Origin: Enterococcus avium ATCC 14025
GTDB lineage: Bacteria > Bacillota > Bacilli > Lactobacillales > Enterococcaceae
Direction: 5' to 3'
Length of the DNA: 64,000 nt
Assembly: GCF_000406965.1 (NCBI RefSeq)
Contig: NZ_KE136365.1
Coordinates: forward strand, 1-64,000
Below the pieces are notes generated by a model. It saw only the letters and a program-made list of their open reading frames with translations. It made no database searches and had not been told where the DNA came from. A program made the position numbers and the translations under genes. Positions 34,125 through 42,940 of this stretch are shown piece after piece. Position 1 is the first letter of the stretch. The number at the start of each line of letters is the position of its first letter.

Positions 34125-34468
34125 TCGCCATCCTCCTGGTTTGCTTGCTTCCAACTAAATTCTAATTTCTCAGTCGTGTATCTCAGCCTGAATGGGCCTG
34201 TTGCCTGCTCTTTGAGGAACTCGACACGTATACCTGGCAATTTTTCTTTTAATCGGACTACCGTTCGCGGATCACGCAGACGTCTATTCAGATATTCATC
34301 ACTTTCTGGTAACGGTGTGGTCCGCCTTAACTCGATGAAATAACCCGAATATCCCTGCTGGGCCGATTTTTTAAATATGTTGGGAAAATCACTCTTTTCA
34401 TACCAGCGTTCAAACCAAGTATCATATGCCTGAGTATTAGCTAAATTAAGTTCTTCAATTAGACTCAT
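34121..34468 (-). CDS. hypothetical phage protein, 115 aa
   Basis: A charged soluble protein (YDTWFERWYEKSDFPNIFKKSAQQGYSGYFIELRR). It starts 15 bases from the gene before it, with AGGAGG upstream. No family is recognised. Confidence 0.7.
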   Translation of the reverse strand: MSLIEELNLANTQAYDTWFERWYEKSDFPNIFKKSAQQGYSGYFIELRRTTPLPESDEYLNRRLRDPRTVVRLKEKLPGIRVEFLKEQATGPFRLRYTTEKLEFSWKQANQEDGE

Positions 34469-34482
34469 TTATTCAAATCCTC

Positions 34483-34680
34483 CTACGAAATAAAATTCTC
34501 CTTCTTATATCCAAGCTCCAGCAAAAATTCTTCTCGCTGGTTGAGTGCCGGTCTGCAACTGATAGTTACTTCAATTCCTTTTGCAACCTGCTGCGCTTTA
34601 GAAAGGCTCGTGTAACAAAAACAGTGATTCGTCTCATCGACAATAATCGCTGCTACTCCATCGTGATAAATCCGATACAT
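34483..34680 (-). CDS. hypothetical phage protein, 65 aa
   Basis: Small soluble beta-alpha protein (MYRIYHDGVAAIIVDETNHCFCY). It is in the same leftward operon with 4-15 base gaps. No function seen. Confidence 0.65.
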   Translation of the reverse strand: MYRIYHDGVAAIIVDETNHCFCYTSLSKAQQVAKGIEVTISCRPALNQREEFLLELGYKKENFIS

Positions 34681-34684
34681 TTAA

Positions 34685-34891
34685 TCACTCCATTTTAATT
34701 TTTCCCTTCTCAAGCAGATGCAGATAAAGCAATCCAACATCGATCACTTTTTGGTTCATCTCGATCGCAACTTCTGAAGGTTTAAGTCCTTGGGAAAAGA
34801 GCGAGACAGCTCGCTCTATTTCCTCGTTGGACCAAATCCATTTCGCTTCTTCCAATATCAAAATCCGATCCTTTTTATTTATATGGATCAT
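34685..34891 (-). CDS. small HTH-like phage protein, 68 aa
   Basis: From ATG 34891 the product has WSNEEIERAVSLFSQGLKPSEVAIEMNQKVIDVGLLYLHL, a SANT/HTH-like helical pattern resembling the units in the protein at 42125. The longer open frame to 35104 is a shadow of the acidic protein gene it overlaps by 17 bases. Probably DNA binding. Confidence 0.65.
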   Translation of the reverse strand: MIHINKKDRILILEEAKWIWSNEEIERAVSLFSQGLKPSEVAIEMNQKVIDVGLLYLHLLEKGKIKME

Positions 34892-35681
34892 CTTCCGGAT
34901 CTTCGTCATCCGTTTGATCATCAGACTCAGAATTTTCAATTTCCGCCGGTTCATTTCCGTAAGGATCTGATTTACCAAGTGAATCACCATCAGTTTCTGC
35001 ATCAACTCTAGGAGCCTCTTCATCATTTGAAGATGAACTTTGGTCAGAATCTGGTGTTTTTGTTTCCAAATCAGCCGATTCCGTTTCATTTTCATCTTCT
35101 GCATCGACTTCCTCAGCGTCAGAATCTTGGAATACTACTTCATCTCGAACCTTATTCCATGCATCCGCAAACGGAGCAAAATGTTTCCGAGCTTTTTCGA
35201 TCTCTGCCAATAGAGCGGCGTCAGACATTTCATATGCATCAGCTACTTCTCCTAGATCATCTCCTTGGTCTAACCGAGAAATAACATCACGAGGATTAAT
35301 GATTCCTGGGAATTCAATCGAATTAGATTTCATGATGTATTCATCAATCAAATCTTTATCAACTTTCTTCTCGATTTCTCGAATATCAATGTTGCCTTTT
35401 CCATCAACATCTAATTGGGTTTGTTCTGTTTCCTTCATTTCTGCTGTACCGTCAGGATTGACGATCCATTCCTGAACGGGTTTATTGGTACTACGATCAA
35501 ATTTTTGAATATAAGAATAATGATCAGGCAACATGGCCACAACTACCGTTTTTCCTGATAATTTTCTTAAATCCTCGTATTGACCATCCAAAGAGCCGTT
35601 CTTCACCTCTAAAGTAATCTTGGTCAAATCCTCGCTTGCTATATTGATCGACTTGATTGTTGGTTTAAATTCAATTGACAT
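34875..35681 (-). CDS. phage protein with long acidic C-terminal tail
   Basis: The 268-residue protein has a folded N-terminal part (about 1-110, beta-rich: TKITLEVKNGSLDGQYEDL) and a helical middle. The last ~70 residues are almost entirely D, E, S, N and T. Such tails occur in DNA mimics and in single-strand-binding protein partners. The gene lies in the replication/accessory operon. Not recognised; DNA mimicry is speculation. Confidence 0.7.
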   Translation of the reverse strand: MSIEFKPTIKSINIASEDLTKITLEVKNGSLDGQYEDLRKLSGKTVVVAMLPDHYSYIQKFDRSTNKPVQEWIVNPDGTAEMKETEQTQLDVDGKGNIDIREIEKKVDKDLIDEYIMKSNSIEFPGIINPRDVISRLDQGDDLGEVADAYEMSDAALLAEIEKARKHFAPFADAWNKVRDEVVFQDSDAEEVDAEDENETESADLETKTPDSDQSSSSNDEEAPRVDAETDGDSLGKSDPYGNEPAEIENSESDDQTDDEDPEDDPYK

Positions 35682-35870
35682 TTATTTGTCCTCCTCGTTT
35701 TTGATGTCTATCATGACGCTCGCTATTACGTCTACAGAATCCGTTGACGTAGACACATGCAGCGTTTTACCTTTTTCGTATTGGATTGCATCGATAGTGA
35801 CTTTTCTAGATTCATCACCGTGAATTTTCGAAATACCATTCAAGATGGTTCCTAAATCACTGATTTTCAT
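35682..35870 (-). CDS. hypothetical phage protein, 62 aa
   Basis: AGGAGG precedes the ATG. Small beta-rich protein (KVTIDAIQYEKGKTLHVSTST-SVDVIASVMIDI). Its stop is adjacent to the next gene's start. Function unknown. Confidence 0.68.
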   Translation of the reverse strand: MKISDLGTILNGISKIHGDESRKVTIDAIQYEKGKTLHVSTSTDSVDVIASVMIDIKNEEDK

Positions 35871-35881
35871 TAATTAACCTC

Positions 35882-36007
35882 CTAAAACACGACGTGCCAC
35901 ATCAGAACAACTATCTTAACTACAGCCATTAGAATAGCGACAAAGATCACTAGTCCAATTGCTAAAGTGAGGCAACCGCCCGTTGCTTTGAATAAGTCTT
36001 TTATCAT
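35882..36007 (-). CDS. 41-aa small membrane protein
   Basis: The ATG at 36007 follows AGGAGG with ideal spacing. The product has a short basic N-terminus and one membrane helix (LTLAIGLVIFVAILMAVV). It fills the gap between two other early genes. Confidence 0.68.
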   Translation of the reverse strand: MIKDLFKATGGCLTLAIGLVIFVAILMAVVKIVVLMWHVVF

Positions 36008-36016
36008 ATTGTCCTC

Positions 36017-36490
36017 CTAATAATTCGTTGCATCTTTCCAGTGATAATCAAAATTGGTAGTAACAAACGGTTTTTTATCATTCAAAGGCTTCGTAACGCC
36101 TTGAGTGATCACTTTGAAATCATTCTTCCTGGTCACGACCGCTTCGACCGGGTGACCGTGAGTGATTGCGAATAGCCGGAACCGCAGCTTATTTGCCTGA
36201 TCAATTCCATAAATACCGAAGCTGTTTTTCACGTCGATCACATGCAGCCATTTTCCGGCATGGTCCTTAATAATGAAATCCGGAGAATAGGCAATTGCAG
36301 ATATTTTCCCGCCGCCAGTTGGTAACTCGGTCAACTCCGTCAATTTGAATCGTGGATGTACTTCAAACGGTAATCCGCAGTCGCGAACGAACCTGATATA
36401 GAATTGAGCCTCTTTCTCTGAATCAAAGGTATATCCGTCAATGATCACTTTATTTCCGCGCTTGTTTAATGCTGTTGGACTATTGGACAT
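36017..36490 (-). CDS. DUF1064 family phage nuclease-like protein
   Basis: The 157-residue protein shows YTFDSEKEAQFY (residues ~20-31), YSPDFII (about 68) and HVIDVKN (about 83), a PD-(D/E)XK-type arrangement characteristic of DUF1064. These proteins occur in phage replication regions and are suspected Holliday-junction or recombination nucleases. It lies two genes downstream of the DnaC-like loader gene. Confidence 0.85.
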   Translation of the reverse strand: MSNSPTALNKRGNKVIIDGYTFDSEKEAQFYIRFVRDCGLPFEVHPRFKLTELTELPTGGGKISAIAYSPDFIIKDHAGKWLHVIDVKNSFGIYGIDQANKLRFRLFAITHGHPVEAVVTRKNDFKVITQGVTKPLNDKKPFVTTNFDYHWKDATNY

Positions 36491-36494
36491 TCAA

Positions 36495-36734
36495 TCATTC
36501 CTTTCGCATCCAAGCTTGATTCGCCTTCTTAGGTGCTTTTTTCTTTTTCGGTTCGATTTTAGTTCGAACAACTTTTCTATCTTTTTGGTCTATGACTTCG
36601 ACGACTCGACCGCCGCAGACTGCAGCAACAGCATCTGCTATCTCATAATCTTCATGATGTTTCGCATGAGCTAAACTGGGTTTTCCGTCGCCGCGACCAT
36701 CGAGGTAACACATTTTCTTTACAACAAAACTCAA
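36495..36734 (-). CDS. small basic phage protein, 79 aa
   Basis: The last third is lysine-rich (KIEPKKKKAPKKANQAW). The start overlaps the helicase loader stop by 4 bases, so it is coupled to replication genes. Nucleic-acid binding is possible; no family seen. Confidence 0.68.
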   Translation of the reverse strand: MSFVVKKMCYLDGRGDGKPSLAHAKHHEDYEIADAVAAVCGGRVVEVIDQKDRKVVRTKIEPKKKKAPKKANQAWMRKE

Positions 36735-37576
36735 ACTGGATTCCTCCTTTTGTCAGATGTCTCTGTAAAGTTCAATGCATAGTCTTTGCCGGCATTATTC
36801 ATGATTCGAGAAAATACTCGCTCACCATATGCATTGATCAATTGTTTAGATGAAAGGTTGGTGGTGAATATTGTTGCTTTGTTCAATCGAGCCTCAGCAA
36901 GTGAAGTGATAATATCGACATCATAGGGAGTCGCCTTCTGGTTATCCTCTAATCGACCGAGTTCACTTCCAAGATCATCAATCAGAACAACATCACTGCG
37001 TTTGATTTCAGACATCAGCGTTCCTTGAATCTGCTTTTGCGCTTCTGGATCACTCATAGCAAATTTGAGTTGTTCCAACAATTCGCGATAACTTACAACG
37101 GAACAAGTAACCAAATAGCTAGTTTTCTTTAAAGTAAAATTTAGAATGCTCATACCTAAATGAGTTTTGCCTGCTCCTGGTGAACCAGTTAAGATTGCGT
37201 GGATAGGATTCCCATTCACAATCTCTGCTGCCCATGCCAAAGCTTTTTCCTTTGCTAATCGGGTTTCTTGGTCCATAGTTTTGAAGTTTTCAAAGTGATT
37301 TGTAAAAATACTCTTGTCTGTAATGATCGAAGTATTATTTAGTCGTGCTAACGCGTCTTTCATTTTTGCTTCGTCAAACATGACACGTTCTTTTGCTTGA
37401 TTCCGTTTAGTCATTTCTCGATGACCGCAAACGGTGCAAACAGGTGCACATCTCTCTGAGCCATCAGCATTTGTGTTTTTCCACTTTCTCATTGGCCCGT
37501 TACACTCTGGACAATCACCGACGATCACCAAAACTTTGTCCATCAATTTTTCGATTGCAGTTCCTAAGTTTTCCAT
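36731..37576 (-). CDS. DnaC-like helicase loader ATPase
   Basis: The 281-residue protein begins with a zinc ribbon (CPEC around 20 and CTVCG around 46), followed by an AAA+ domain with Walker A GSPGAGKTHLG (about 127-137) and Walker B VVLIDDLG. This is the DnaC/DnaI/IstB-like type that loads the host replicative helicase at the phage origin. It abuts the DnaD-like gene, as usual. Confidence 0.9.
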   Translation of the reverse strand: MENLGTAIEKLMDKVLVIVGDCPECNGPMRKWKNTNADGSERCAPVCTVCGHREMTKRNQAKERVMFDEAKMKDALARLNNTSIITDKSIFTNHFENFKTMDQETRLAKEKALAWAAEIVNGNPIHAILTGSPGAGKTHLGMSILNFTLKKTSYLVTCSVVSYRELLEQLKFAMSDPEAQKQIQGTLMSEIKRSDVVLIDDLGSELGRLEDNQKATPYDVDIITSLAEARLNKATIFTTNLSSKQLINAYGERVFSRIMNNAGKDYALNFTETSDKRRNPV

Positions 37577-38331
37577 TACCAGTCAAGCCCCGTTTCCGGA
37601 AGTTCGTTATCAGGAGTAGAACGATTATTTTTATAACCTGATTTACTTTTTTCAAACTCAGAATCTAACGCTTGTACATCTTCCATATTCTTAACGCCTT
37701 TTGCTTCCCATTTTTTTAAAATCCCCTCAGTATATTTAAAGGATCGTGATCCCTTTGACCGCTTTAGTGCCTCAACTAGTAACTCAGGGCTAAGGTCCTC
37801 ACACCAATACTGAATACTTTGAACATTGACTGAATTGAGAACGCCAAACGTTTTTTCGTAAAGTTGAAAAATTTCCTTCATGACTCCATCTCCATCATCA
37901 TGTATATTCTTTTCATTCTTATCATTCTTGTATGTGGACACTTGTTGGACAGTTGATGGACGACCGCTGGACACTTGTTGGTCACTGCCTTGGTACTCGT
38001 CCCACTTATTTATTGATATGACGCTGTATTTTGTAGTTGATTTGATGGACAACATTTGCTCGTTTTCAAATCGTTTTAGCCATCTCCATAACGTGCGCCC
38101 GACAATTTGTCGGTCACGCGGCACTCCCTCATTGAACTCTTTTTCGATAACGGCGCGCCCTGTGACGAATTGACCGCTGGACACGGCTATTTCTTGACCG
38201 TTGAAAATGAAGCGACTTTCTTTGTGACTGGCTTTCGTTAAACAGAGAATCCAAAGCTTTAACATATTTGAGTTAGTCCAAACGAATGAACCAGTCACTT
38301 TTCTATAAAGTTTTATATAGCCTTGGTTCAT
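37576..38331 (-). CDS. phage replisome organiser, DnaD-like
   Basis: The 251-residue protein has an N-terminal winged-helix region (LYRKVTGSFVWTNSNMLKLWI, about 5-30, continuing to 115) and a C-terminal DnaD-like segment (IFQLYEKTFGVLNSVNVQSIQYWCED, about 155-215). It binds the phage origin and recruits the DnaC-like loader encoded next to it. Repeats in its middle (see the iteron entry) suggest that the origin is inside the gene, as in several Gram-positive phages. Confidence 0.85.
   Translation of the reverse strand: MNQGYIKLYRKVTGSFVWTNSNMLKLWILCLTKASHKESRFIFNGQEIAVSSGQFVTGRAVIEKEFNEGVPRDRQIVGRTLWRWLKRFENEQMLSIKSTTKYSVISINKWDEYQGSDQQVSSGRPSTVQQVSTYKNDKNEKNIHDDGDGVMKEIFQLYEKTFGVLNSVNVQSIQYWCEDLSPELLVEALKRSKGSRSFKYTEGILKKWEAKGVKNMEDVQALDSEFEKSKSGYKNNRSTPDNELPETGLDW
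37935..37981. repeat. iteron-like repeats, putative phage origin
   Basis: TGGACACTTGTTGG occurs exactly at 37935-37948 and 37968-37981, 33 bases apart, with further partial GTTGGAC/GATGGAC copies between them and at about 38046. They lie in the linker region of the DnaD-like gene. Confidence 0.55.
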
Positions 38332-38342
38332 CCGATCACCAC

Positions 38343-39071
38343 CTAAGCTATATAGACGGGAACTCCAACAAGCTGCTGGGTCTCTTCTTTAAATTGTTTT
38401 TCAATACTGTTTGAATCCGAGAGATGGAGAAGCCAAACTTCTTGAAGTCGACTTGATTTATTCTTCTTGATAAAAGATTTTGTTTGCTCAAAATCAAAAT
38501 GACTTTCAAGTAACCTAGTCTTTCTTTTAGCGTCGTAACCACTGATCATTTTTTCATCGATCACATCTTTTGAGTAATTTGCTTCAATCATCATGTGAGT
38601 CACATTGGGAAAACGATATTTCACATAATAGGAATCCGTAATGAAAACCAGCCGATCTCCTGAAGTGTTGTCAATTAAAAATCCGCAGGGTTCTGCTGCA
38701 TCGTGTTCAGTTTCGAATGGAGTCACGTACCAAGTACCCACCCTCGTCGTTTCTTTGTATTTCAAAAAGCTAAATCGATAATAATCATTAGCCTCTAAAT
38801 GGAGAGCTGAATCTTCTGACACCCCTTTGAATGTACCTTGGGTAGAAAAGAACTCAATCGAAGTTGAATCAATAAGTTGCGGTACATATTTACAATGATC
38901 TCGATGCTCGTGACTAATTAAGCATCCAACCACTTTTGAAAAATTGAACCTCATTGCTTGCTGAACTTTCTTGAATTGGACACCAGCTTCAATCATTAGT
39001 TGAGAATGTCCATCGTCAATTAGATATCCATTACCGCTACTTCCAGACCCAAAGCTTTTTATTTTAAGCAT
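38343..39071 (-). CDS. metallo-beta-lactamase fold hydrolase (phage)
   Basis: From ATG 39071 (start chosen because the fold begins at MLKIKSFGSGSSGNGY) the product has 242 residues with the metal motif SHEHRDHCK (about 53-61), a later TEHD and FITDS. The frame stays open to 39314 as a shadow of recT. It overlaps recT by 8 bases. MBL proteins next to RecT occur in many Gram-positive phages and may supply the nuclease step before annealing; this is inference. Confidence 0.87.
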   Translation of the reverse strand: MLKIKSFGSGSSGNGYLIDDGHSQLMIEAGVQFKKVQQAMRFNFSKVVGCLISHEHRDHCKYVPQLIDSTSIEFFSTQGTFKGVSEDSALHLEANDYYRFSFLKYKETTRVGTWYVTPFETEHDAAEPCGFLIDNTSGDRLVFITDSYYVKYRFPNVTHMMIEANYSKDVIDEKMISGYDAKRKTRLLESHFDFEQTKSFIKKNKSSRLQEVWLLHLSDSNSIEKQFKEETQQLVGVPVYIA

Positions 39072-39948
39072 ATGGATCAACATCCTCAGTTGGTTCATCA
39101 GAATTGAAAAGCTCCGGCTGTTCTGGCTCAATTTCATCTTTCGATTCTGTCGGTATTTCAACTGGTCTCGGATCAAATACTTCGCTATTCGCGTTTTCAT
39201 TGATTTCTTCGATGATCTCCGCTTCTTTTCGTTCTGAGTCATCCTGATACTCGTTGGCAGTAGTGTTATTGATTGCTTCAATGAGTAAATCACTGTCGTC
39301 GCTAGTGTTAACAAAGGCTTTTGCTGCTCGATTGATTACTGTACGTTTCGCCATTTCTTGAGGGAAATCATTCTGAACATTTTTGGTTTTTGCTTTACTC
39401 CAAGACTTATCAATTTCTTTCTTGGTCATTGTAGTGAGAACTTTTTCACCATCGACTTTTTCGATGATGCAGTAGGCTCCAAGTATTTTGTTATCTCGAT
39501 TAGTAAAAGCTGTTTTGTGTTCTTTAAGTGTTTCGCGACCACCGACAATTTCAATATCGAAGGTGTCACCTTCGTAGATGACGTTTGCCCAGATGTCTTT
39601 AACATTGGCAAGACGTTTTAATACAGCTTGGGTTCCAAAATACGAGCGATTCAACTGTAATTTATTCCCATAGACAATGAAATAGCATTGTTTTTTTGCA
39701 GGACTAAGGCCTTGCACAACCATATCTAGCAAAGTATTAGCGATTGAATCTTTCGTGCAAACTTCCAGCGCTGGTTTCTTGTTACGATCTTGGACTTCCT
39801 GTAACTCGAAGAACGCACTCTTTAAAGCATTCGCTGACGCATAACCAGCTGGCAAGTGTAGCCCTTCGTTTTTTAAAGCCGTTAGCTTACTGTTGACTTG
39901 ATCCGTAATATCTTTTTGAAGTAAAGCCGGTGTGTTTTGATTAGTCAT
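39064..39948 (-). CDS. recT: RecT single-strand annealing recombinase
   Basis: The 294-residue protein has RecT features: LDMVVQGLSPAKKQCYFIVYGNKLQLNRSYFGTQAVLKR (about 70-110), a GRETLKEHKTAF stretch, and an acidic C-terminal tail that usually binds partner proteins. It anneals complementary strands in phage recombination and replication. Confidence 0.93.
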   Translation of the reverse strand: MTNQNTPALLQKDITDQVNSKLTALKNEGLHLPAGYASANALKSAFFELQEVQDRNKKPALEVCTKDSIANTLLDMVVQGLSPAKKQCYFIVYGNKLQLNRSYFGTQAVLKRLANVKDIWANVIYEGDTFDIEIVGGRETLKEHKTAFTNRDNKILGAYCIIEKVDGEKVLTTMTKKEIDKSWSKAKTKNVQNDFPQEMAKRTVINRAAKAFVNTSDDSDLLIEAINNTTANEYQDDSERKEAEIIEEINENANSEVFDPRPVEIPTESKDEIEPEQPELFNSDEPTEDVDPYA

Positions 39949-40145
39949 TATTTTTCATCCTCCCAAAGCAATCTATATGATTCACGTTGAGCGCCCATCA
40001 TATAAATAGGATGTTTGTGAGCCCAAGATTCGAAGCCTAAGCTTTCCAATTTATCTTCAACATCTTCATAGATGGTTTCAGGGTTTTCAAATACTCCTAG
40101 AAAAACTTTTTCATGATTTACTACTGCATAAACAAACATTTTCAT
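39948..40145 (-). CDS. small phage protein, 65 aa
   Basis: Between the SMC-like ATPase and RecT, joined to RecT by a 1-base overlap. Mixed alpha-beta (FVYAVVNHEKVFLGVFENPETIYEDV). Function unknown. The start may be the second ATG two codons in. Confidence 0.68.
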   Translation of the reverse strand: MKMFVYAVVNHEKVFLGVFENPETIYEDVEDKLESLGFESWAHKHPIYMMGAQRESYRLLWEDEK

Positions 40146-40148
40146 TTC

Positions 40149-42098
40149 CTATACCTCTACTTTCAGTTTTTCATCTTCTGTTACTTGTAGCTCAATCATT
40201 TGCCCCTCAATTGGTTGTAGCGTATTTACTGACTCGGCGTTATCGACAAAGACTGGCATCGTAATTCCAAGCTCCCGCGACAACGTGCGGATAATGTCAA
40301 GATCGCAATTGATCCGAGCGCCGTTGTTCAGACCGCTACTATACTCAATGCCTTGATAAGTTGCTTCGCACATTTCTTTTATACCTTCGTTTTTCTGGAC
40401 ATCGAAAAGTTTCCATTTAATGATTGAGAAACGCTCATTGATTGAATCCTCGATACGTTTCACTTTGCGGCGCGTAAACTCTTCAATAAGCCATAATTGT
40501 TTCTCTACTTCTTGGTTCTGTTCCTTAAGCGACTTGTCCTGTTCCTTTAACTCATTGAGGCGAATATCGTAAGTTTTCACCATCTCAAATTTCTGCATTT
40601 CTTGGTTCAATCCAGCAAGGATCGTTTTATCTGATTGAATATCAGATGATAGTTTCTCTACCTCAGCATTGGTATCCTTATTAGCAGCACGTTCAATAGC
40701 GATCTCTACCTGAGCCATTTCAGCATTTATGTCTCTATATACTTGAGAGTCTTCGAACTCACCATTACGTTTTTGTTCGTAATTCAATTCACTGTTAATC
40801 AGGTCTAAGCGATCACTAGCTGCTTTCAGATCCATTCGAGCTGCAGTTAAGTCTTTCTTGATTTTTTCGATTTCAGCCTCAAGTTTCTCTTTGTCTTGCC
40901 GGGCCGCTTTCCCTAGAGATATATTTTGCTCTAATACTGTTGCTTTCCTTTGATTGAAATCTAAACGCATTTGCTCAGCTTCTTCTGCAGGCAATTCTTG
41001 ATGACAAGTTGGGCAGGTGGTTCGATTCTCATCAAACTCAATCGACTTAAGTTCTTTATACTTTTCTAAGTGATTTTCTAGAAAATCGGTCTTTTCTTGA
41101 ATGGCTTGATTTGTTCTGTATTCACTACTTTCAAGCTCATTTACTTTTGAACGTAATAAGTTGACGGTTTTTTGTTGCTTGTTTAAATCTTCGGTCAAAG
41201 TGGCTGTAGCAGCATTCGCATTAGTAATAAAAACCGCTCTTTGATCAGCAAGTTTAACTTTCAAGTCAGCTTGCTTTTGTTTTAGTTCAACCAATTCTGT
41301 ATTAACTGCTCCAGTCTTTGCCTCTACAAGCCAAGACTCCTTTTCGCTTATCAGCTGATTCATTTCATCGATATCTTTTTGAATGGCAGTTTGAGTCCGA
41401 TCGCCAAGGTTTAGGTTCGACTTCATGTCAGTGACTTCTTGAATCCGTGCCGGCATACCATCAATATTTTGCTTGATTTCAGTCTTTCGGCCTTTGAGAA
41501 TTTTCTTTATTTCATCAATCGAATGATCACCTAGAAATGTATTTATTTCCTTTAGTTCAGAATCAGAGTCAATAATTTGTTGATCAGTCAAACCAGTGAA
41601 GTCAATCAAAATTTCACGGCGCTCTTTCCAATTTAAGGACATAAAGAAAGATGAACTAGAAAGCATCTGTAACGATAAATCTCCGCCTAGTTTTTCGAGG
41701 AAAGACTTCCAGTCCTTCTCTTTGATTGGCACGGAATCAATAAAATATTTTGTAGTGTCGTTTCCGCGAGTCTTTTCAAGCTCTCCTTTTTTTGTCGTCC
41801 ATTTTTCCTCTTGAATTCGTTTAAGCACTGTTACTTTTCCATCGATGATCATTTCAGCTTCCACTGTTGGCTCTAAACCTAATCGCTCCTGATTCTGTTC
41901 ATCACGTGGCTTAGGATTAATTTTTGCTCCAGTAGTATCTTTTCCGAAGAAAAGCCATTGAAGTCCATCGCTGAGTGTCGTCTTTCCCAACCCATTACGA
42001 CCGCTGACAACTGCAGATGTGCCGTTCAATACAAGTTCAAAGTTTTCTAATCCTTTGAAATGCTTGTACTTGATTTTATTGATTAAAATTTCAGTCAT
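40149..42098 (-). CDS. SbcC/Rad50-like AAA ATPase
   Basis: The 649-residue protein has Walker A GRNGLGKTT (about 33-41) in an N-terminal half-ATPase. Two coiled coils flank a zinc-hook-like CPTCHQELP (about 360), and a C-terminal half carries RINCDLDIIRTLSRELGI and VFVDNAESVN, the Walker B region. This is the SbcC/RecN-like layout, but shorter than cellular SbcC. With RecT and MBL protein it probably forms a phage end-processing system. Confidence 0.87.
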   Translation of the reverse strand: MTEILINKIKYKHFKGLENFELVLNGTSAVVSGRNGLGKTTLSDGLQWLFFGKDTTGAKINPKPRDEQNQERLGLEPTVEAEMIIDGKVTVLKRIQEEKWTTKKGELEKTRGNDTTKYFIDSVPIKEKDWKSFLEKLGGDLSLQMLSSSSFFMSLNWKERREILIDFTGLTDQQIIDSDSELKEINTFLGDHSIDEIKKILKGRKTEIKQNIDGMPARIQEVTDMKSNLNLGDRTQTAIQKDIDEMNQLISEKESWLVEAKTGAVNTELVELKQKQADLKVKLADQRAVFITNANAATATLTEDLNKQQKTVNLLRSKVNELESSEYRTNQAIQEKTDFLENHLEKYKELKSIEFDENRTTCPTCHQELPAEEAEQMRLDFNQRKATVLEQNISLGKAARQDKEKLEAEIEKIKKDLTAARMDLKAASDRLDLINSELNYEQKRNGEFEDSQVYRDINAEMAQVEIAIERAANKDTNAEVEKLSSDIQSDKTILAGLNQEMQKFEMVKTYDIRLNELKEQDKSLKEQNQEVEKQLWLIEEFTRRKVKRIEDSINERFSIIKWKLFDVQKNEGIKEMCEATYQGIEYSSGLNNGARINCDLDIIRTLSRELGITMPVFVDNAESVNTLQPIEGQMIELQVTEDEKLKVEV

Positions 42099-42124
42099 GT
42101 GTTAAACTCTCCTTAGATGTATTC

Positions 42125-42940
42125 TTATTTATTGCTTACTTCGTTGGCAGACGAGGTAGGCTCTTTTTTTGTTGCAATCAATTCCCCTTCTTGGGTGAAA
42201 TATTGGTCTGTTCGCTGACCGCTAACAATAACTGTGGTTAAAATCAAACTAACTTGTTTCGATTCAATAGAAACATCTGGTTGATTTACAGCTGGTCCAT
42301 TCATTAGAACCTCCTCCTTTTTCTTTGGAACATGAGCAAAACGAGCATCGTTAAATCTAGTCATTGATTCTTTAACTTTTACACTGGTAGTTCCTTGTAT
42401 AGGAGCTTCGGTTATTACACCTTCTTTTCTTAACCTTGAGATTTTCGCGTAGACTTGTTGGAGTTGTTTCCTTACAAGACGAGCAAGCTCATCGTAATTA
42501 CAAACGAATCCATTCGAATCGAATTTCACGTGGTCAAGAATCAATTGGATTTCTTCATCTGTCCACCTATTTCGAATACTTTTGACTTTCCCTGAATTTT
42601 TTAATCGGTGTACTCGACTAACTACTGAGTTTTCAGTCCTTCCGAGGTGCTCTGCAATTTCCGAGTGGGTAGATCCGTTTTTTCTCATGGCAATAAGCCG
42701 ATTGTCTTCTTCCTTTGACCAGGGTTTCCCAACAGTATCAAATGATTTAGAACGATCTATTTTGGGAAGCTCTTCTGATCGTTGCAGATAGTAAACTTTA
42801 CTTCGTACCGATTGGGCAGAACGATTTAGTTTTCTTGCCATTTCAGCAATGTTTAAAACTTCATTGGTTTCTGCCAGTAAGGCATGCTTCTTTAAATATT
42901 GGATTTCTTTTGTGGTCCAGTTTTTCGCCAAATTGATCAC
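42125..42940 (-). CDS. protein with three Myb/SANT-like HTH units
   Basis: The 271-residue protein shows three tandem units each beginning W[TS]xxE: NWTTKEI (8), PWSKEED (74) and RWTDEEI (126). Each is followed by a helix and a second recognition-type helix (RSAQSVRSKVYYLQR; RTENSVVSRVHRLKN; VRKQLQQVYAKISRLRKEG). This is the Myb-like/GcrA type of DNA-binding fold, tripled. The C-terminus is beta-rich (VSLILTTVIVSGQRTDQYF). Probably an early transcription or replication factor. No exact family name is claimed. Confidence 0.75.
   Translation of the reverse strand: MINLAKNWTTKEIQYLKKHALLAETNEVLNIAEMARKLNRSAQSVRSKVYYLQRSEELPKIDRSKSFDTVGKPWSKEEDNRLIAMRKNGSTHSEIAEHLGRTENSVVSRVHRLKNSGKVKSIRNRWTDEEIQLILDHVKFDSNGFVCNYDELARLVRKQLQQVYAKISRLRKEGVITEAPIQGTTSVKVKESMTRFNDARFAHVPKKKEEVLMNGPAVNQPDVSIESKQVSLILTTVIVSGQRTDQYFTQEGELIATKKEPTSSANEVSNK

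Noticed and set aside
36005-36016. Riboswitch or T-box in phage early region
   Set aside because: No leader of sufficient length or conserved box anywhere in the prophage; the gaps contain only ribosome sites.
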